Origin: Alphaproteobacteria bacterium SS10
GTDB taxonomy: Bacteria; Pseudomonadota; Alphaproteobacteria; TMED2
Length of the DNA stretch: 64,000 bases
Assembly (NCBI GenBank): GCA_019192455.1
Contig: JAHCML010000006.1
Location: forward strand, 274,733 to 338,732
Direction of reading: 5' to 3'
Shown here: positions 35,715 to 44,292 of the stretch, in pieces
How the letters are laid out: each line of letters begins with the position of its first letter
Position numbering within the stretch: position 1 is the first letter of the stretch
The notes under the pieces: generated by a model
Told to the model about the DNA's origin: nothing
Databases searched by the model: none
Seen by the model: only the letters and a program-made list of their open reading frames with translations
Position numbers and translations under genes: made by a program

Positions 35715-36165
35715 TCAGCCACGTGATCTAAGCCAGCACCGACCTTGCGTCGGCGTGATGCTGACCAATGCCGACGGCCTCATTTTTATTGGTGAGCGGA
35801 GTGATGCACCCGGCGCCTGGCAAATGCCCCAGGGTGGCATCGATAAGGGCGAAGATGTGGTGAGCGCGGCCCTTAGAGAGCTTAAAGAAGAGACCGGAAC
35901 GGATAAGGCCGAGGTGCTGCGGGTTACTGGCGGCTGGCTTGCCTATGACTTCCCACCGAACCATGGGTTAGGCAAATGGGTGGGGCAAAAGCAGCGTTGG
36001 GTCCTGGCCCGATTTACCGGTGAGGATAGCGACATCGACCTTACCGCCGATGACCATCAGGAATTCATCACCTGGCGCTGGGCAACAGCTGAAGAAGTGC
36101 TGTCCCTAATCGTTGAGTTCAAACGCCCAGTTTATGAGGCGGCGATTGCCGAACTTCTAGGCTAG
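35707..36165 (+). CDS. rppH: RNA pyrophosphohydrolase RppH
   Basis: Nudix hydrolase that removes pyrophosphate from the 5' end of mRNAs, starting their decay. The 152-residue protein has RPCVGVMLTNADGLIFIGER, AWQMPQGGIDKGED and the Nudix box GGIDKGEDVVSAALRELKEE with ETGT, then WVGQKQRWVLARFTGEDSDI. The ATG at 35707 is chosen because it gives the family N-terminus and overlaps the preceding stop by eight bases; a longer frame from 35611 lies within the previous gene. It is the last gene of the gpmI-envC-ctpA block and is convergent with the EamA gene, overlapping its stop by four bases. Confidence 0.95.
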   Translation: MADQPRDLSQHRPCVGVMLTNADGLIFIGERSDAPGAWQMPQGGIDKGEDVVSAALRELKEETGTDKAEVLRVTGGWLAYDFPPNHGLGKWVGQKQRWVLARFTGEDSDIDLTADDHQEFITWRWATAEEVLSLIVEFKRPVYEAAIAELLG

Positions 36166-37079
36166 TTTTCAGCCGAACTAGTCGATTTACGCTGCCACAT
36201 CTCTGCGCTAGCGATCACCGCACCGCCAATGGTTAAGAGGCAAGCGAGGCCAAGAACAAGGTCAAACGGCCGAACCCCGATGGCGACCAGTGAAATCGTA
36301 GAGAGCAACGGCGCCAGATAAGACAGGGCGCCCAGCACCCGAATATCACCCTGCTTGGTGCCGTAATCCCAGACAAAGAATGCGCCGCCGACGGGGCCTA
36401 GACCAAGCGCGAGGGCGGCCAGCAGTTCCGTCGTATTCGGGATGACAGTTTGCTCAAAAACCAGATGGGCCACACTGGCGAGCAAGACGGTTGCAAGGCA
36501 ATAGCCGGCCACCGCATCGGTAGGCACATGGGTAAAGCGACGGTTTAGGACCGAGTAGCTGGACCAGAACAGGGCAGCGATTAACGCAACGCCGAGCCCT
36601 AATACCGGTGCAGGTGCCGAACTGCCCTCACTATCCACCCCGGCGACAATCAGGACGGTGCCAATCAGCCCAAGCAACGCACCGACCAGGTGGAACCAGC
36701 GCAATCGATGACCAGGCAGCAGCGCTGAAAACAGAACGATCAGCAAGGGCCAAAGGTAATTCAGCAGATTGGCCTCAACCGGTGGTGCCAGTCTAAGGGC
36801 CATGAAGTAACAGAAGTGGTAGCCAAACAGCCCGCAAATGCCGAGCAACAGCACCCTTGGCGGCTGCGCCATGACTTTCAACGCTGGCTTTAGACCACCT
36901 CGCCGCCGCATGGACCAGACCAGGCCAATAACACTGGCCACGGCAAATGACATGGCCAGCAACTGAAAGGGCGGAATGCGCCCGGACAAAACGGTGAAGA
37001 GGGCCAGCGTCGCCCATAGTAAAACGGCAATACCACCGATGGCGGTCGCCTTGATCGTGGCGCTGCTAACCGTGCTCAG
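36162..37079 (-). CDS. EamA/DMT-family transporter, probably with a CTG start
   Basis: A ten-helix drug/metabolite exporter. From the first canonical start codon (TTG at 36989) it would lack its first membrane helix. The open frame extends upstream to a stop at 37085-37083 and encodes ATAIGGIAVLLWATLALFTV followed by LSGRIPPFQLLAMSF, a typical EamA N-terminus. The only plausible initiator there is CTG at 37079, which overlaps the stop of the Nudix gene as CTGA, like a coupled ATGA. With it the protein has about 305 residues, normal for the family. Later parts include an EamA repeat (LLNYLWPLLIVLFSALLPG, GALLGLIGTVLIVAGV). The substrate is unknown. Confidence 0.8.
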   Translation of the reverse strand: MSTVSSATIKATAIGGIAVLLWATLALFTVLSGRIPPFQLLAMSFAVASVIGLVWSMRRRGGLKPALKVMAQPPRVLLLGICGLFGYHFCYFMALRLAPPVEANLLNYLWPLLIVLFSALLPGHRLRWFHLVGALLGLIGTVLIVAGVDSEGSSAPAPVLGLGVALIAALFWSSYSVLNRRFTHVPTDAVAGYCLATVLLASVAHLVFEQTVIPNTTELLAALALGLGPVGGAFFVWDYGTKQGDIRVLGALSYLAPLLSTISLVAIGVRPFDLVLGLACLLTIGGAVIASAEMWQRKSTSSAEN

Positions 37080-37528
37080 GGGTCATGCCCATGCTTTTCA
37101 GCGGCCTCTCGGATGACCCGCTTGGTCTCATCCCAGATTGCCATATCATCGAGCTTGTCCAGATCGAACCATTGGGCATCAGCGGCATCATCGGCGGCAA
37201 CCGGGTCACCGGAGAGATAGCGCGCCACCACATCAACCAGCAGGTAGTGATAGCGAACCTTGCCCGCCTGATCCCGGTCAACGCGATCGACGGCGGTTAG
37301 AATGCCCACCGCCTCGGCCTTGATCCCGGTTTCTTCGGCAACTTCTCGGATTGCCGCCTCAGCGCTGGTCTCGCCTAATTCGAGAGTGCCTCCGGGCAAG
37401 CTCCAGCGGCCCGCCTCTGGTGGCTTGGCGCGTTTGATCAGCAGTACCTGACCACCACGCAAAACAATGGCCCCAACCCCGACCCAAGGGCGCGATGGAT
37501 ACTCGCGAGGGTCAGGATGTGGGGCCAT
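37076..37528 (-). CDS. NUDIX hydrolase
   Basis: A 150-residue Nudix protein resembling ADP-ribose or nucleotide pyrophosphatases. The N-terminus WVGVGAIVLRGGQVLLIKRA leads to the full Nudix box beginning GGTLELGETSAEAAIREV and ending AEETGI (E53, R61, E62, E65, E66 all present). The preceding WSLPGG is typical. It starts 31 bases after the phaB stop on the same strand and its stop overlaps the proposed CTG start of the EamA gene. The substrate cannot be assigned. Confidence 0.9.
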   Translation of the reverse strand: MAPHPDPREYPSRPWVGVGAIVLRGGQVLLIKRAKPPEAGRWSLPGGTLELGETSAEAAIREVAEETGIKAEAVGILTAVDRVDRDQAGKVRYHYLLVDVVARYLSGDPVAADDAADAQWFDLDKLDDMAIWDETKRVIREAAEKHGHDP

Positions 37529-37559
37529 AATTGGTATCTAAACGATTACGGTGCTGGCG

Positions 37560-38282
37560 TTACGCCATGTATTGGCCGCCATTGACCGAGAAGGTAGCGC
37601 CGGTGATGAACGCAGACTCATCACGCACCAGGTAGGCAACCATATCGGCGATCTCTTCCGGCTTACCCATACGGCCAACTGGAATACCTGAGATGATGCT
37701 GTCCAACACCTCTTGCTTCATCGCACCGGTCATCTCGGTCGCGATATAGCCGGGGGCGATGACGTTGGCGGTAATGCCCTTGAACGCGCCCTCTTGGGCC
37801 AGCGCCTTGGTGAAACCAATCATGCCAGCCTTAGCAGCGGAGTAGTTGGTCTGACCCATCTGGCCCTTCTGACCGTTGATTGAGCTGATATTGACGATCC
37901 GGCCAAAGCCAGCATCCCGCATGCCCGGTACAACAGCCCGGCACAGGTTGAAGCAAGAGTTGAGGTTGGTGTCGATAACCGCCTTCCAGGCCTCAAACGA
38001 CATCTTGTGCAGCATGCCGTCCTTGGTGATGCCAGCGTTGTTCACCAGAATTTCAACCGGGCCGAGGGTGCTAACCACCTGCTCAATACCAGCGCTGACC
38101 GCATCAAAATCGGCCACATCAAACTTGAAGACCTCAATGCCGGTATCGGCCTTGAACTTAGCTGCGGCCTCGTCATTGCCAGCATAGGTGGCGGCGACCT
38201 TATAGCCCACATCCTTCAGCTTGGTTGCAATCTCTGCCCCGATACCGCGGGTGCCACCGGTTACCACTGCCACACGTGACAT
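37560..38282 (-). CDS. phaB: Acetoacetyl-CoA reductase
   Basis: Reduces acetoacetyl-CoA to (R)-3-hydroxybutyryl-CoA with NADPH, the second step of PHB synthesis. The 240-residue SDR protein has TGGTRGIG at residues 8-15, NNAGITKDGMLHKM, and catalytic S133-S134, Y147 and K151 in NISSINGQKGQMGQTNYSAAK; INGQKGQMGQTNY is characteristic of PhaB rather than FabG. A GGGAGA ribosome site precedes the ATG. It is downstream of phaA, with an intrinsic terminator between them, and upstream of the Nudix gene. Confidence 0.95.
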   Translation of the reverse strand: MSRVAVVTGGTRGIGAEIATKLKDVGYKVAATYAGNDEAAAKFKADTGIEVFKFDVADFDAVSAGIEQVVSTLGPVEILVNNAGITKDGMLHKMSFEAWKAVIDTNLNSCFNLCRAVVPGMRDAGFGRIVNISSINGQKGQMGQTNYSAAKAGMIGFTKALAQEGAFKGITANVIAPGYIATEMTGAMKQEVLDSIISGIPVGRMGKPEEIADMVAYLVRDESAFITGATFSVNGGQYMA

Positions 38283-38322
38283 GTCTCATCTCCCTAGCGT
38301 TTTGATTATTTGGTGTTCTGGC

Positions 38323-38360
38323 AAAAATGAACGGCACCGGGTTGGTCCCAGTGCCGTTCA
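38323..38360 (-). terminator. Intrinsic terminator between phaA and phaB
   Basis: A perfect 10-base-pair stem, TGAACGGCAC (38328-38337) with GTGCCGTTCA (38351-38360), is followed on the minus strand by five U (38323-38327). It lies between the phaA stop and the phaB start, so it should reduce phaB expression from the phaA promoter or separate the two transcripts. Confidence 0.75.
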
Positions 38361-38375
38361 TCACATGATGTTTGA

Positions 38376-39551
38376 TTAGTCGCGCTCGAGGCACATGGCG
38401 ATACCCATGCCGCCACCGATGCAAAGCGTGGCGAGGCCCTTCTTGGCGTCGCGCTTGCCCATCTCATGCAGCAGGGTAACGAGGACGCGCGCACCGGAAG
38501 CACCGATTGGGTGACCGAGGGCGATCGCACCACCGTTTACATTCACCTTCTCCATATCGAAGCCGAGGTCTTTAGCAACGGCGAGCGACTGGGCGGCGAA
38601 GGCCTCATTGCTCTCAATCAGATCGAGATCATCAACGCTCCAACCGGCATCTTCCAATGCCTTGCGGGAGGCTGGGATCGGGCCGGTACCCATGATTGCC
38701 GGATCAACACCGCAGGTGGCCCAGCTTTTAATGCGGGCAAGCGGGGTCACACCGCGCTTCTCAGCTTCATCAGCGGACATCAGGACAACGGCGGCGGCGC
38801 CGTCATTAATACCAGAGGCGTTGCCAGCGGTGACGGAACCTTCCTTGGCAAAGGCGGGGCGCAGTTTCGCCATGCCTTCCATGGTGGCACCGGCGCGTGG
38901 GTATTCGTCGGTGTCGACAACCACATCGCCCTTACGGGTCTTGATGGTGACGGGGACGATTTCATCTTTAAACTTACCTGCACTCATGGCCGCCTCAGCC
39001 TTATTTTGGGAGGCGACGGCGAACTCGTCCTGCTGCTCGCGGGTTAGTTGCCATTTCTCAGCGATGTTCTCTGCCGTCTGGCCCATGTGATAGCCGTTGA
39101 ACGCGTCCCAGAGGCCGTCCTTGATCATGGTATCGATCATCTGGAAGTCGCCCATCTTCTGGCCATTGCGCAGCTGTTGGGCGTGGGGTGATTGGCTCAT
39201 GCTCTCTTGACCACCGGCAACCACGATACCGGCATCGCCGACCTTGATCGCTTGATAGCCGAGGGCAACGGCACGCAGGCCGGAACCGCAAAGCTGGTTG
39301 ATACCGTAAGCCGTCTTCTCATGCGGGATACCGGCATTCATCGCGGCCTGGCGGGCTGGGTTCTGACCAGCGCCAGCGGTCAGGATTTGGCCCATTACGG
39401 TCTCATCAACCTCATTCGCCTCAACCTTAGCGCGGCCCATAACCTCACGAATAACTGTCTCACCCAGATAGTGGGCTGGAACGGTGCTAAGTGCGCCACT
39501 GAATGAGCCAATTGGCGTGCGCGCGGCGGCGGCGATGACGACATCTGACAT
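38376..39551 (-). CDS. phaA: Acetyl-CoA acetyltransferase (beta-ketothiolase)
   Basis: Condenses two acetyl-CoA to acetoacetyl-CoA, the first step of PHB synthesis. The 391-residue thiolase has the nucleophile C88 in [23 protein letters not shown]347 in [12 protein letters not shown] and C377 in LCIGGGMG. The ATG at 39551 gives the family N-terminus [17 protein letters not shown]; an upstream in-frame start at 39626 adds unrelated residues. It is in the same orientation as the phaC and phaB genes, 222 bases downstream of phaC, with a terminator before phaB. Confidence 0.95.
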   Translation of the reverse strand: MSDVVIAAAARTPIGSFSGALSTVPAHYLGETVIREVMGRAKVEANEVDETVMGQILTAGAGQNPARQAAMNAGIPHEKTAYGINQLCGSGLRAVALGYQAIKVGDAGIVVAGGQESMSQSPHAQQLRNGQKMGDFQMIDTMIKDGLWDAFNGYHMGQTAENIAEKWQLTREQQDEFAVASQNKAEAAMSAGKFKDEIVPVTIKTRKGDVVVDTDEYPRAGATMEGMAKLRPAFAKEGSVTAGNASGINDGAAAVVLMSADEAEKRGVTPLARIKSWATCGVDPAIMGTGPIPASRKALEDAGWSVDDLDLIESNEAFAAQSLAVAKDLGFDMEKVNVNGGAIALGHPIGASGARVLVTLLHEMGKRDAKKGLATLCIGGGMGIAMCLERD

Positions 39552-39772
39552 GAATATCTCCCGTATCGGTGTTCTGTTGAATTGCGTTGACGTTAGGCTG
39601 GCGGGCGCTGAATTTCTTTGATGCACCTCAATAACCGGTGGCCCTTGCGGATGGTTATTGGGTTCGTCCCACGATTATAAAATCCCCATTAATCCTCGGC
39701 CGCGAACTTACGCCGTTGCACGCCCCATTGGCAAGCAAAGCGGTGCCGCGCTGATGCTTCGCATATCAGGGT

Positions 39773-41092
39773 TTACAGCTGGGAATTCAACCAGCTGGCA
39801 ATCGGTTCCCAAACCTTAGTCTGGGCGCTGGACCCAACCACCAAGCCAACATGGCCGAGTGAGACCTGCATCGGCTCTGCTTGTGGGATCACCGCCGCCA
39901 ATGCCTGGGCCGAGGCTGGCGGGACAATGCGGTCATGGTCGGGGATGACAACCAAGCTTGGCGCCTCAATGGTTTGTGGGGTGACCGGGAGGCCCGCAAT
40001 GCGCCAATTCCCATGGGCCGGATCATTCCGGCCATACCAACCACGCAGGCATTCATGCGCCACCTTGGCCGGCAGCGGGATGCCATCATTCAGCCAATCC
40101 TCAAGCGCGACAAACGCCTCAATCTGCTCAGCTTGATCATCGATGGATGGGTCAAGCGCTGCGAAATTGGCGAACTTCCGCGGCACCAACAGCGGGTCTA
40201 GGCTGGCGAACAGGCTTTGAATGGCATCAACCGGCAGGGCGCCCCATTGATCGACAAAGGGGGCAATCGCCTCATAAGCGGCCGCCACCCGGCGCGCGGC
40301 CGGTGCGCCCATGGCATGGAATGACCAGGGGGTGGCCAGCAGAACCAGAGCCCGCACATCCAATGGGCGCCGCCAAGCAAGCGCAGCGGCCAGCATTCCA
40401 CCCATACAATAGCCAAGCACAGGCAGGGAGGATTGCCGGGTCAGGCGGCGGGCCGCATCCAGCGTCCGCTCAAGCCGCCCGGCGACATAATCGGTCAGGG
40501 TAAAATCATGCTCAAGTGGCCCGGGCGTGCCCCAATCCACCATCAGTGGCCGAAACCCCTGCCCGGCCAACCAGCGCATTAGGCTCGTGCTCTCGGTCAA
40601 ATCCAGGATGTAACCGCGATTGATCAGCGATGGAACGACGAGGATCGGCTTTGCCTTAGGGTCCGTGCCGTAATCCAGAAGGCGGGTTGCCCCCTCGGCC
40701 CAAATCACCGGTGGCTCTGTGAGATCACGGCGATACTCGGCATGGCGATAGCGCTCGACGCCGGTGAAAAACTGGCCGAGGCGGCGGCGGGCTTCAATAT
40801 CGATGGCGTTAGTGATCTCGCGCTGGCTATCAGCCTCGGCACCGCGCTTTAGCGGGTCAGCTGCGTCCGCCTGTACCCGTGTCGCGATCTTCTGCCGGAG
40901 TTGGTCGGCCCGTGCCTTCAAGCGCGGATGCCAGATCGGCGAGCCGTTGTTCCAGAGATGCCAACCGGTTGAAGAGCTGAGCCATGTCACCATCGCCGCC
41001 TGCATGTGCAGCGGCAGCGGACGCGGACCCTGACGCAGCGGCGTCTGGCTGTCCTGATTGCTGTCCGGGCTGTTGGGTGGCGTCTGGCTCAT
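39773..41092 (-). CDS. phaC: PHA synthase-like alpha/beta hydrolase (PhaC)
   Basis: Polymerises hydroxyacyl-CoA to polyhydroxyalkanoate. The 439-residue protein is shorter than class I synthases and longer than class III PhaC. The nucleophile is C229 in the modified lipase box GYCMGG, with D387 in PDHDRIVPP and H414 in LGHVGLVVG. The N-terminal part includes RPLPLHMQAAMVTWLSSSTG and RRRLGQFFTGVERYRH followed by PPVIWAEGATRLLDYG. The first ATG (41092) is used; ATG codons at 41005 and 40990 are alternatives, and no start codon follows until far into the core, so the gene must begin inside the phaE-like gene. It overlaps that gene in a different frame by up to 236 bases. Confidence 0.88.
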   Translation of the reverse strand: MSQTPPNSPDSNQDSQTPLRQGPRPLPLHMQAAMVTWLSSSTGWHLWNNGSPIWHPRLKARADQLRQKIATRVQADAADPLKRGAEADSQREITNAIDIEARRRLGQFFTGVERYRHAEYRRDLTEPPVIWAEGATRLLDYGTDPKAKPILVVPSLINRGYILDLTESTSLMRWLAGQGFRPLMVDWGTPGPLEHDFTLTDYVAGRLERTLDAARRLTRQSSLPVLGYCMGGMLAAALAWRRPLDVRALVLLATPWSFHAMGAPAARRVAAAYEAIAPFVDQWGALPVDAIQSLFASLDPLLVPRKFANFAALDPSIDDQAEQIEAFVALEDWLNDGIPLPAKVAHECLRGWYGRNDPAHGNWRIAGLPVTPQTIEAPSLVVIPDHDRIVPPASAQALAAVIPQAEPMQVSLGHVGLVVGSSAQTKVWEPIASWLNSQL

Positions 41093-41495
41093 TATTGTCG
41101 TTCTTCGGCTGAGCGGCAGGGAAAGGCGGGGTAAAGCCCATACCTTGGTTCGTGCCCTGGCTCGGCATTGGTCCAGTTGGGTAGCCAGCCGCAGGGTTCA
41201 TGGGCGGTTGCTGGCCATCCTGACCATACATCCCACCCGCCATACCGCCGGACATTCCGTTGGGCGAAGCATACAAATTCGCAGCGCTAAGTAAATTCGC
41301 GAAATTCGCAAAAGCGGCCGCGCTTGGCCCCATCATCTGAAAGCCACGCGCCATCGCCTCGGCCACCATGGGGTCGGTGGCAAGGGCCGTCCATTGATCC
41401 TGCCACAAATCCAGGTACTGGCGGGCCAGTTCGTCGAATTCGGGGGCAGCACCATCAGCGCCATTGCTGGCTTTTGGGTCGGTGTCGTCGCTCAT
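40857..41495 (-). CDS. PhaE-like PHA synthase partner protein
   Basis: A 212-residue protein directly upstream of, and overlapping, phaC. The N-terminus has a helix resembling PhaE/phasin-type subunits (DELARQYLDLWQDQWTALATD), then GFQMMGPSAAAFANFANLL; the middle is a disordered Gly/Pro/Gln/Met-rich stretch, and the end is a heptad coiled coil (MAQLFNRLASLEQRLADLAS). Class III synthases need a PhaE partner ending in such a helix. This protein is shorter than known PhaE (about 350 residues), so the assignment rests on position and pattern. The ATG at 41495 is chosen as the start of the recognisable region; it is divergent from phaR. Confidence 0.65.
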   Translation of the reverse strand: MSDDTDPKASNGADGAAPEFDELARQYLDLWQDQWTALATDPMVAEAMARGFQMMGPSAAAFANFANLLSAANLYASPNGMSGGMAGGMYGQDGQQPPMNPAAGYPTGPMPSQGTNQGMGFTPPFPAAQPKNDNNEPDATQQPGQQSGQPDAAASGSASAAAAHAGGDGDMAQLFNRLASLEQRLADLASALEGTGRPTPAEDRDTGTGGRS

Positions 41496-41600
41496 TTGCG
41501 GCGCACTATAAAAACCACGCGATGGAAAAGGCCAGCGGGTTTTTGCCCCGCATGCGAACGGTCTGGGCTGCGCCTGGTTCATGCTGCAGGGTTTACGCTC

Positions 41601-41678
41601 AATGCTGCGCAGCATTTGCGATGCACAATATTGCTTGGACTCAAACGGCAACCAGCGCTAAATGTTTGGCAATATTGC
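41601..41678. promoter_or_regulatory. Candidate PhaR operator region
   Basis: The 257-base gap between the divergent phaE-like and phaR genes holds a perfect 16-base palindrome AATGCTGCGCAGCATT (41601-41616), and the sequence CAATATTGC twice (41626-41634 and 41670-41678, 44 bases apart, near four helical turns); the second is part of the palindrome GCAATATTGC. PhaR repressors bind TGC/GCA-rich dyads beside their own and phasin or synthase genes. The repeats are visible; binding is inference. Confidence 0.5.
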
Positions 41679-41752
41679 AGTTGCTAACGACCCAACCGGG
41701 CGTGGCGGCGATCGCAAAACAATGAATACAACAAAATGGGATAGGGCCCCCG

Positions 41753-42340
41753 ATGAACGCCAAAGCGACCAAAGACGACGCGCCGATCACGATTAAGAAG
41801 TACGCGAACCGGCGGCTCTACAACACGGCGACCAGCTCCTATGTAACCCTCGACCACCTCTCCAAGATGGTAAAGGCTGGCGAAGACTTCGTGGTTTATG
41901 ACGCGAAAAGCGGCGATGACATCACGCGCTCTGTCCTCACCCAGATCATCGTTGAGGAAGAGTCCAAGGGTGAAAACCTGCTGCCGACCAGCTTCCTCCG
42001 CCAACTCATCGGCATGTATGGCGAGAACATGCAGATGCTCGTCCCCCACTATCTTGAGCAAGCGATGCAGAGCTTTGCCAAGAACCAGGAGCAGATGGGC
42101 GAGATGTTCCGCGACAGCATGGGTGGCATGGGCGGTATGTTCGGCCTGAAGCAGATGGAAGAGCTGAACAAACAAAACCGCGCGATGTTTGAGCAGGCCA
42201 TGCGCATGTTCAGCCCAACCGGCATGGATGATGCTGGGGACAAGCCAGCCGCCAAAGCTGGCGGCGGTGAAGATCTCGATGAGCTTAATCGCAAGATCGA
42301 TGAGCTACAGCAGCAACTTAAAACCATGACCGGCAAGTAA
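41753..42340 (+). CDS. phaR: Polyhydroxyalkanoate synthesis repressor PhaR
   Basis: DNA-binding repressor that senses PHA granules and controls phasin and PHA genes. The 195-residue protein has the PHB/PHA accumulation regulator domain ITIKKYANRRLYNTATSSYV followed by TLDHLSKMVKAGEDFVVYDAKSGDDITR and LTQIIVEEES, which are nearly invariant. The C-terminal half is rich in Met, Gln and Gly (FGLKQMEELNKQNRAMF) and ends in a predicted coiled coil. It is divergent from the phaE-like and phaC genes, and the shared promoter holds palindromes suitable as operators. Confidence 0.96.
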   Translation: MNAKATKDDAPITIKKYANRRLYNTATSSYVTLDHLSKMVKAGEDFVVYDAKSGDDITRSVLTQIIVEEESKGENLLPTSFLRQLIGMYGENMQMLVPHYLEQAMQSFAKNQEQMGEMFRDSMGGMGGMFGLKQMEELNKQNRAMFEQAMRMFSPTGMDDAGDKPAAKAGGGEDLDELNRKIDELQQQLKTMTGK

Positions 42341-42351
42341 GCGCTGATCGC

Positions 42352-44118
42352 TTAACCGGCGGTCCGCTTAACTGGAGAGTCTTTGAGGAAGTCTGGCGTC
42401 ATGCTGGGCTCCCCGATACCATATCCCTGCAGATAATCGACACCAGCGGAGGCGAGCACATCCTCCTCCGCCTTGGTTTCGACGAACTCAGCCACCGTTG
42501 GCACGCCGAGGCCAGCCGCCAGATGCAGCAGCGTCTGTACAAAGAGGCGGTTATCCTGGTTCTCACTCAACCCCTGGATAAACGAGCCATCGATTTTCAA
42601 TAGATCGATGGTTAGGGCACGCAGCTGTCCAAAGGATGTGTAACCAGCACCAAAGTCATCAAGCGCCACCCGGCATCCAAGATCGCGCATGGAGCCGATG
42701 AAGCGCTGGGCCTCCACCAAATCCTCAATGGCAACGGTTTCCGTGATTTCGATGATCAACCGCTTGGCCACATCCGGCAGATCCTGAAGATCGACCGCCA
42801 CACTACGGGTCCAGGCACGGTCAGCGACCGTAAGGCTGGACACATTGATCGAGAGCGAGACCTCTGGATGCGCCTCTAGCACACGGATCGCCTGATCAAT
42901 GGCGTAGCGATCAACGGAGCGGCCAAGACCCAGACGCTCAATCGCCGGCATGATCTGGCCGGCGGTCAGCCAATTGCCGCGACCATCAGGGATACGCAAC
43001 AGCGCCTCGTAGAACACCACCTCGTGCCCATCGGTGGTGACAACGGGCTGATAGGCCAGGCTGGCCTGCCGCTTGGTCAACGCGTTCTTCACCGTCTCAG
43101 CCATGGCGAGGCTGTAACGTTGGGCAGCGCGCTGCTCCTCATTCAGCTGATAGCGGCGATAGGCATCTCGCCCCGCGCGCTTGGCTTCCTGCATGGCACT
43201 CTCTGCCATGTTGATCACTTCTTGGGGCGAGCCCCCCTGATCTGGGAAGATCACGCCACCGATTGAGCAGGTTGCCGTAAATGGCTCATGCTCCGGGATA
43301 TCAATTGGGGCATCCCGCATCAGCTTCAGCGCCTGATCCGCGACGGCCTGTAACTTTCCATCATCACTACGGGTCATCACGATGCCAAAGACATCACCAC
43401 CCATGCGCGCCACATGAAGGCCAGCGCCCTCAATCTGGGCGAGGCGCTTACCAACCTGCATTAGGACCTGGTCGGCGGCTTCATAGCCATAGACCTCGTT
43501 AATCACGGCCAACTTATCGATGCCGATGCTGACGTAACCACCTGTGAGGCCATAACGGAGGCTGTTCACCAGTGATTGGTTCAATACCTCCATCACATGG
43601 CGACGGTTGAGTAGGCCGGTGAGCTCATCATAGCTCGCCAGCTGTTCTAACTGCGCCTGATAGGCATGACGCTCATCAACGCGGCGCAGGACACCAGCAA
43701 GTGAGATCAGGTTGCCATCGGTATCCACGGTGGGCGTGCCGCGATCATGGACGGAGACGAAATATCCCCGCTCATGCCGGATGCGGTATTCACAGTCATA
43801 GGTATCCCGGTGGGCAATGGCACGATGCAGCGCCTTGATGCGCAGCGGCCGATCCTCTGCATTAATACGGGATTCTAGCTCTTTACCAGACCCTTCATTC
43901 ACCCCACGGGTCCAACCCAAAAGGTTCTCACCACCAGGGCTCCACACCAGCCGGTCGCTGGACACCTCCCAGAAATAGGCAATGTCACCAGCTGAGGTAA
44001 GCGCGGTGAAGGCATCAAGGATCAATGGCTCTTGGCCATCATCCGACGCCCCAGGCCCAGCGTCACTCACGCCCAACCCTGCAACCGGTTCGTCTGTAAA
44101 ATCAGTATCTTTTGACAC
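42352..44118 (-). CDS. PAS-GGDEF-EAL protein, probable c-di-GMP phosphodiesterase
   Basis: A 588-residue cytoplasmic protein with a PAS domain (about residues 35-155, ending YFVSVHDRGTPTVDTDGN), a GGDEF domain (DELTGLLNRR onward) and an EAL domain. The GGDEF signature is degenerate, MGGDVFGIV, with Val for the catalytic Glu, so cyclase activity is unlikely. The EAL signature is intact (FYEALLRI), as are NVSSLTV, EITETVAIED and DDFGAGYTSFGQL, so it probably degrades c-di-GMP, with the GGDEF domain as a possible GTP sensor. The start is a GTG at 44118. The gene is divergent from the YbjN-like gene. Confidence 0.9.
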   Translation of the reverse strand: MSKDTDFTDEPVAGLGVSDAGPGASDDGQEPLILDAFTALTSAGDIAYFWEVSSDRLVWSPGGENLLGWTRGVNEGSGKELESRINAEDRPLRIKALHRAIAHRDTYDCEYRIRHERGYFVSVHDRGTPTVDTDGNLISLAGVLRRVDERHAYQAQLEQLASYDELTGLLNRRHVMEVLNQSLVNSLRYGLTGGYVSIGIDKLAVINEVYGYEAADQVLMQVGKRLAQIEGAGLHVARMGGDVFGIVMTRSDDGKLQAVADQALKLMRDAPIDIPEHEPFTATCSIGGVIFPDQGGSPQEVINMAESAMQEAKRAGRDAYRRYQLNEEQRAAQRYSLAMAETVKNALTKRQASLAYQPVVTTDGHEVVFYEALLRIPDGRGNWLTAGQIMPAIERLGLGRSVDRYAIDQAIRVLEAHPEVSLSINVSSLTVADRAWTRSVAVDLQDLPDVAKRLIIEITETVAIEDLVEAQRFIGSMRDLGCRVALDDFGAGYTSFGQLRALTIDLLKIDGSFIQGLSENQDNRLFVQTLLHLAAGLGVPTVAEFVETKAEEDVLASAGVDYLQGYGIGEPSMTPDFLKDSPVKRTAG

Positions 44119-44292
44119 AAGCCGTCAGTGCTCAATCCGAGCCAATTTACGAAACTACGCCTATCCGCCCCCAATCGGGCTGATGCTACCATGTGGCCAG
44201 CCCGGACGCATTAAAGCGGTGAGCGTGGCCCAAACCTTCCCTGTCGAAACAATTAGCGCTCGTGTACCCTCCGTCATGGAGAGATTGACCAA

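Noticed and set aside
40857..41495. phaE-like and phaC frames as one frameshifted gene
   Set aside because: Each frame has its own plausible start, stop and conserved pattern, and the phaE-like frame ends with a proper coiled coil and stop codon, so two overlapping genes fit better than a frameshift.
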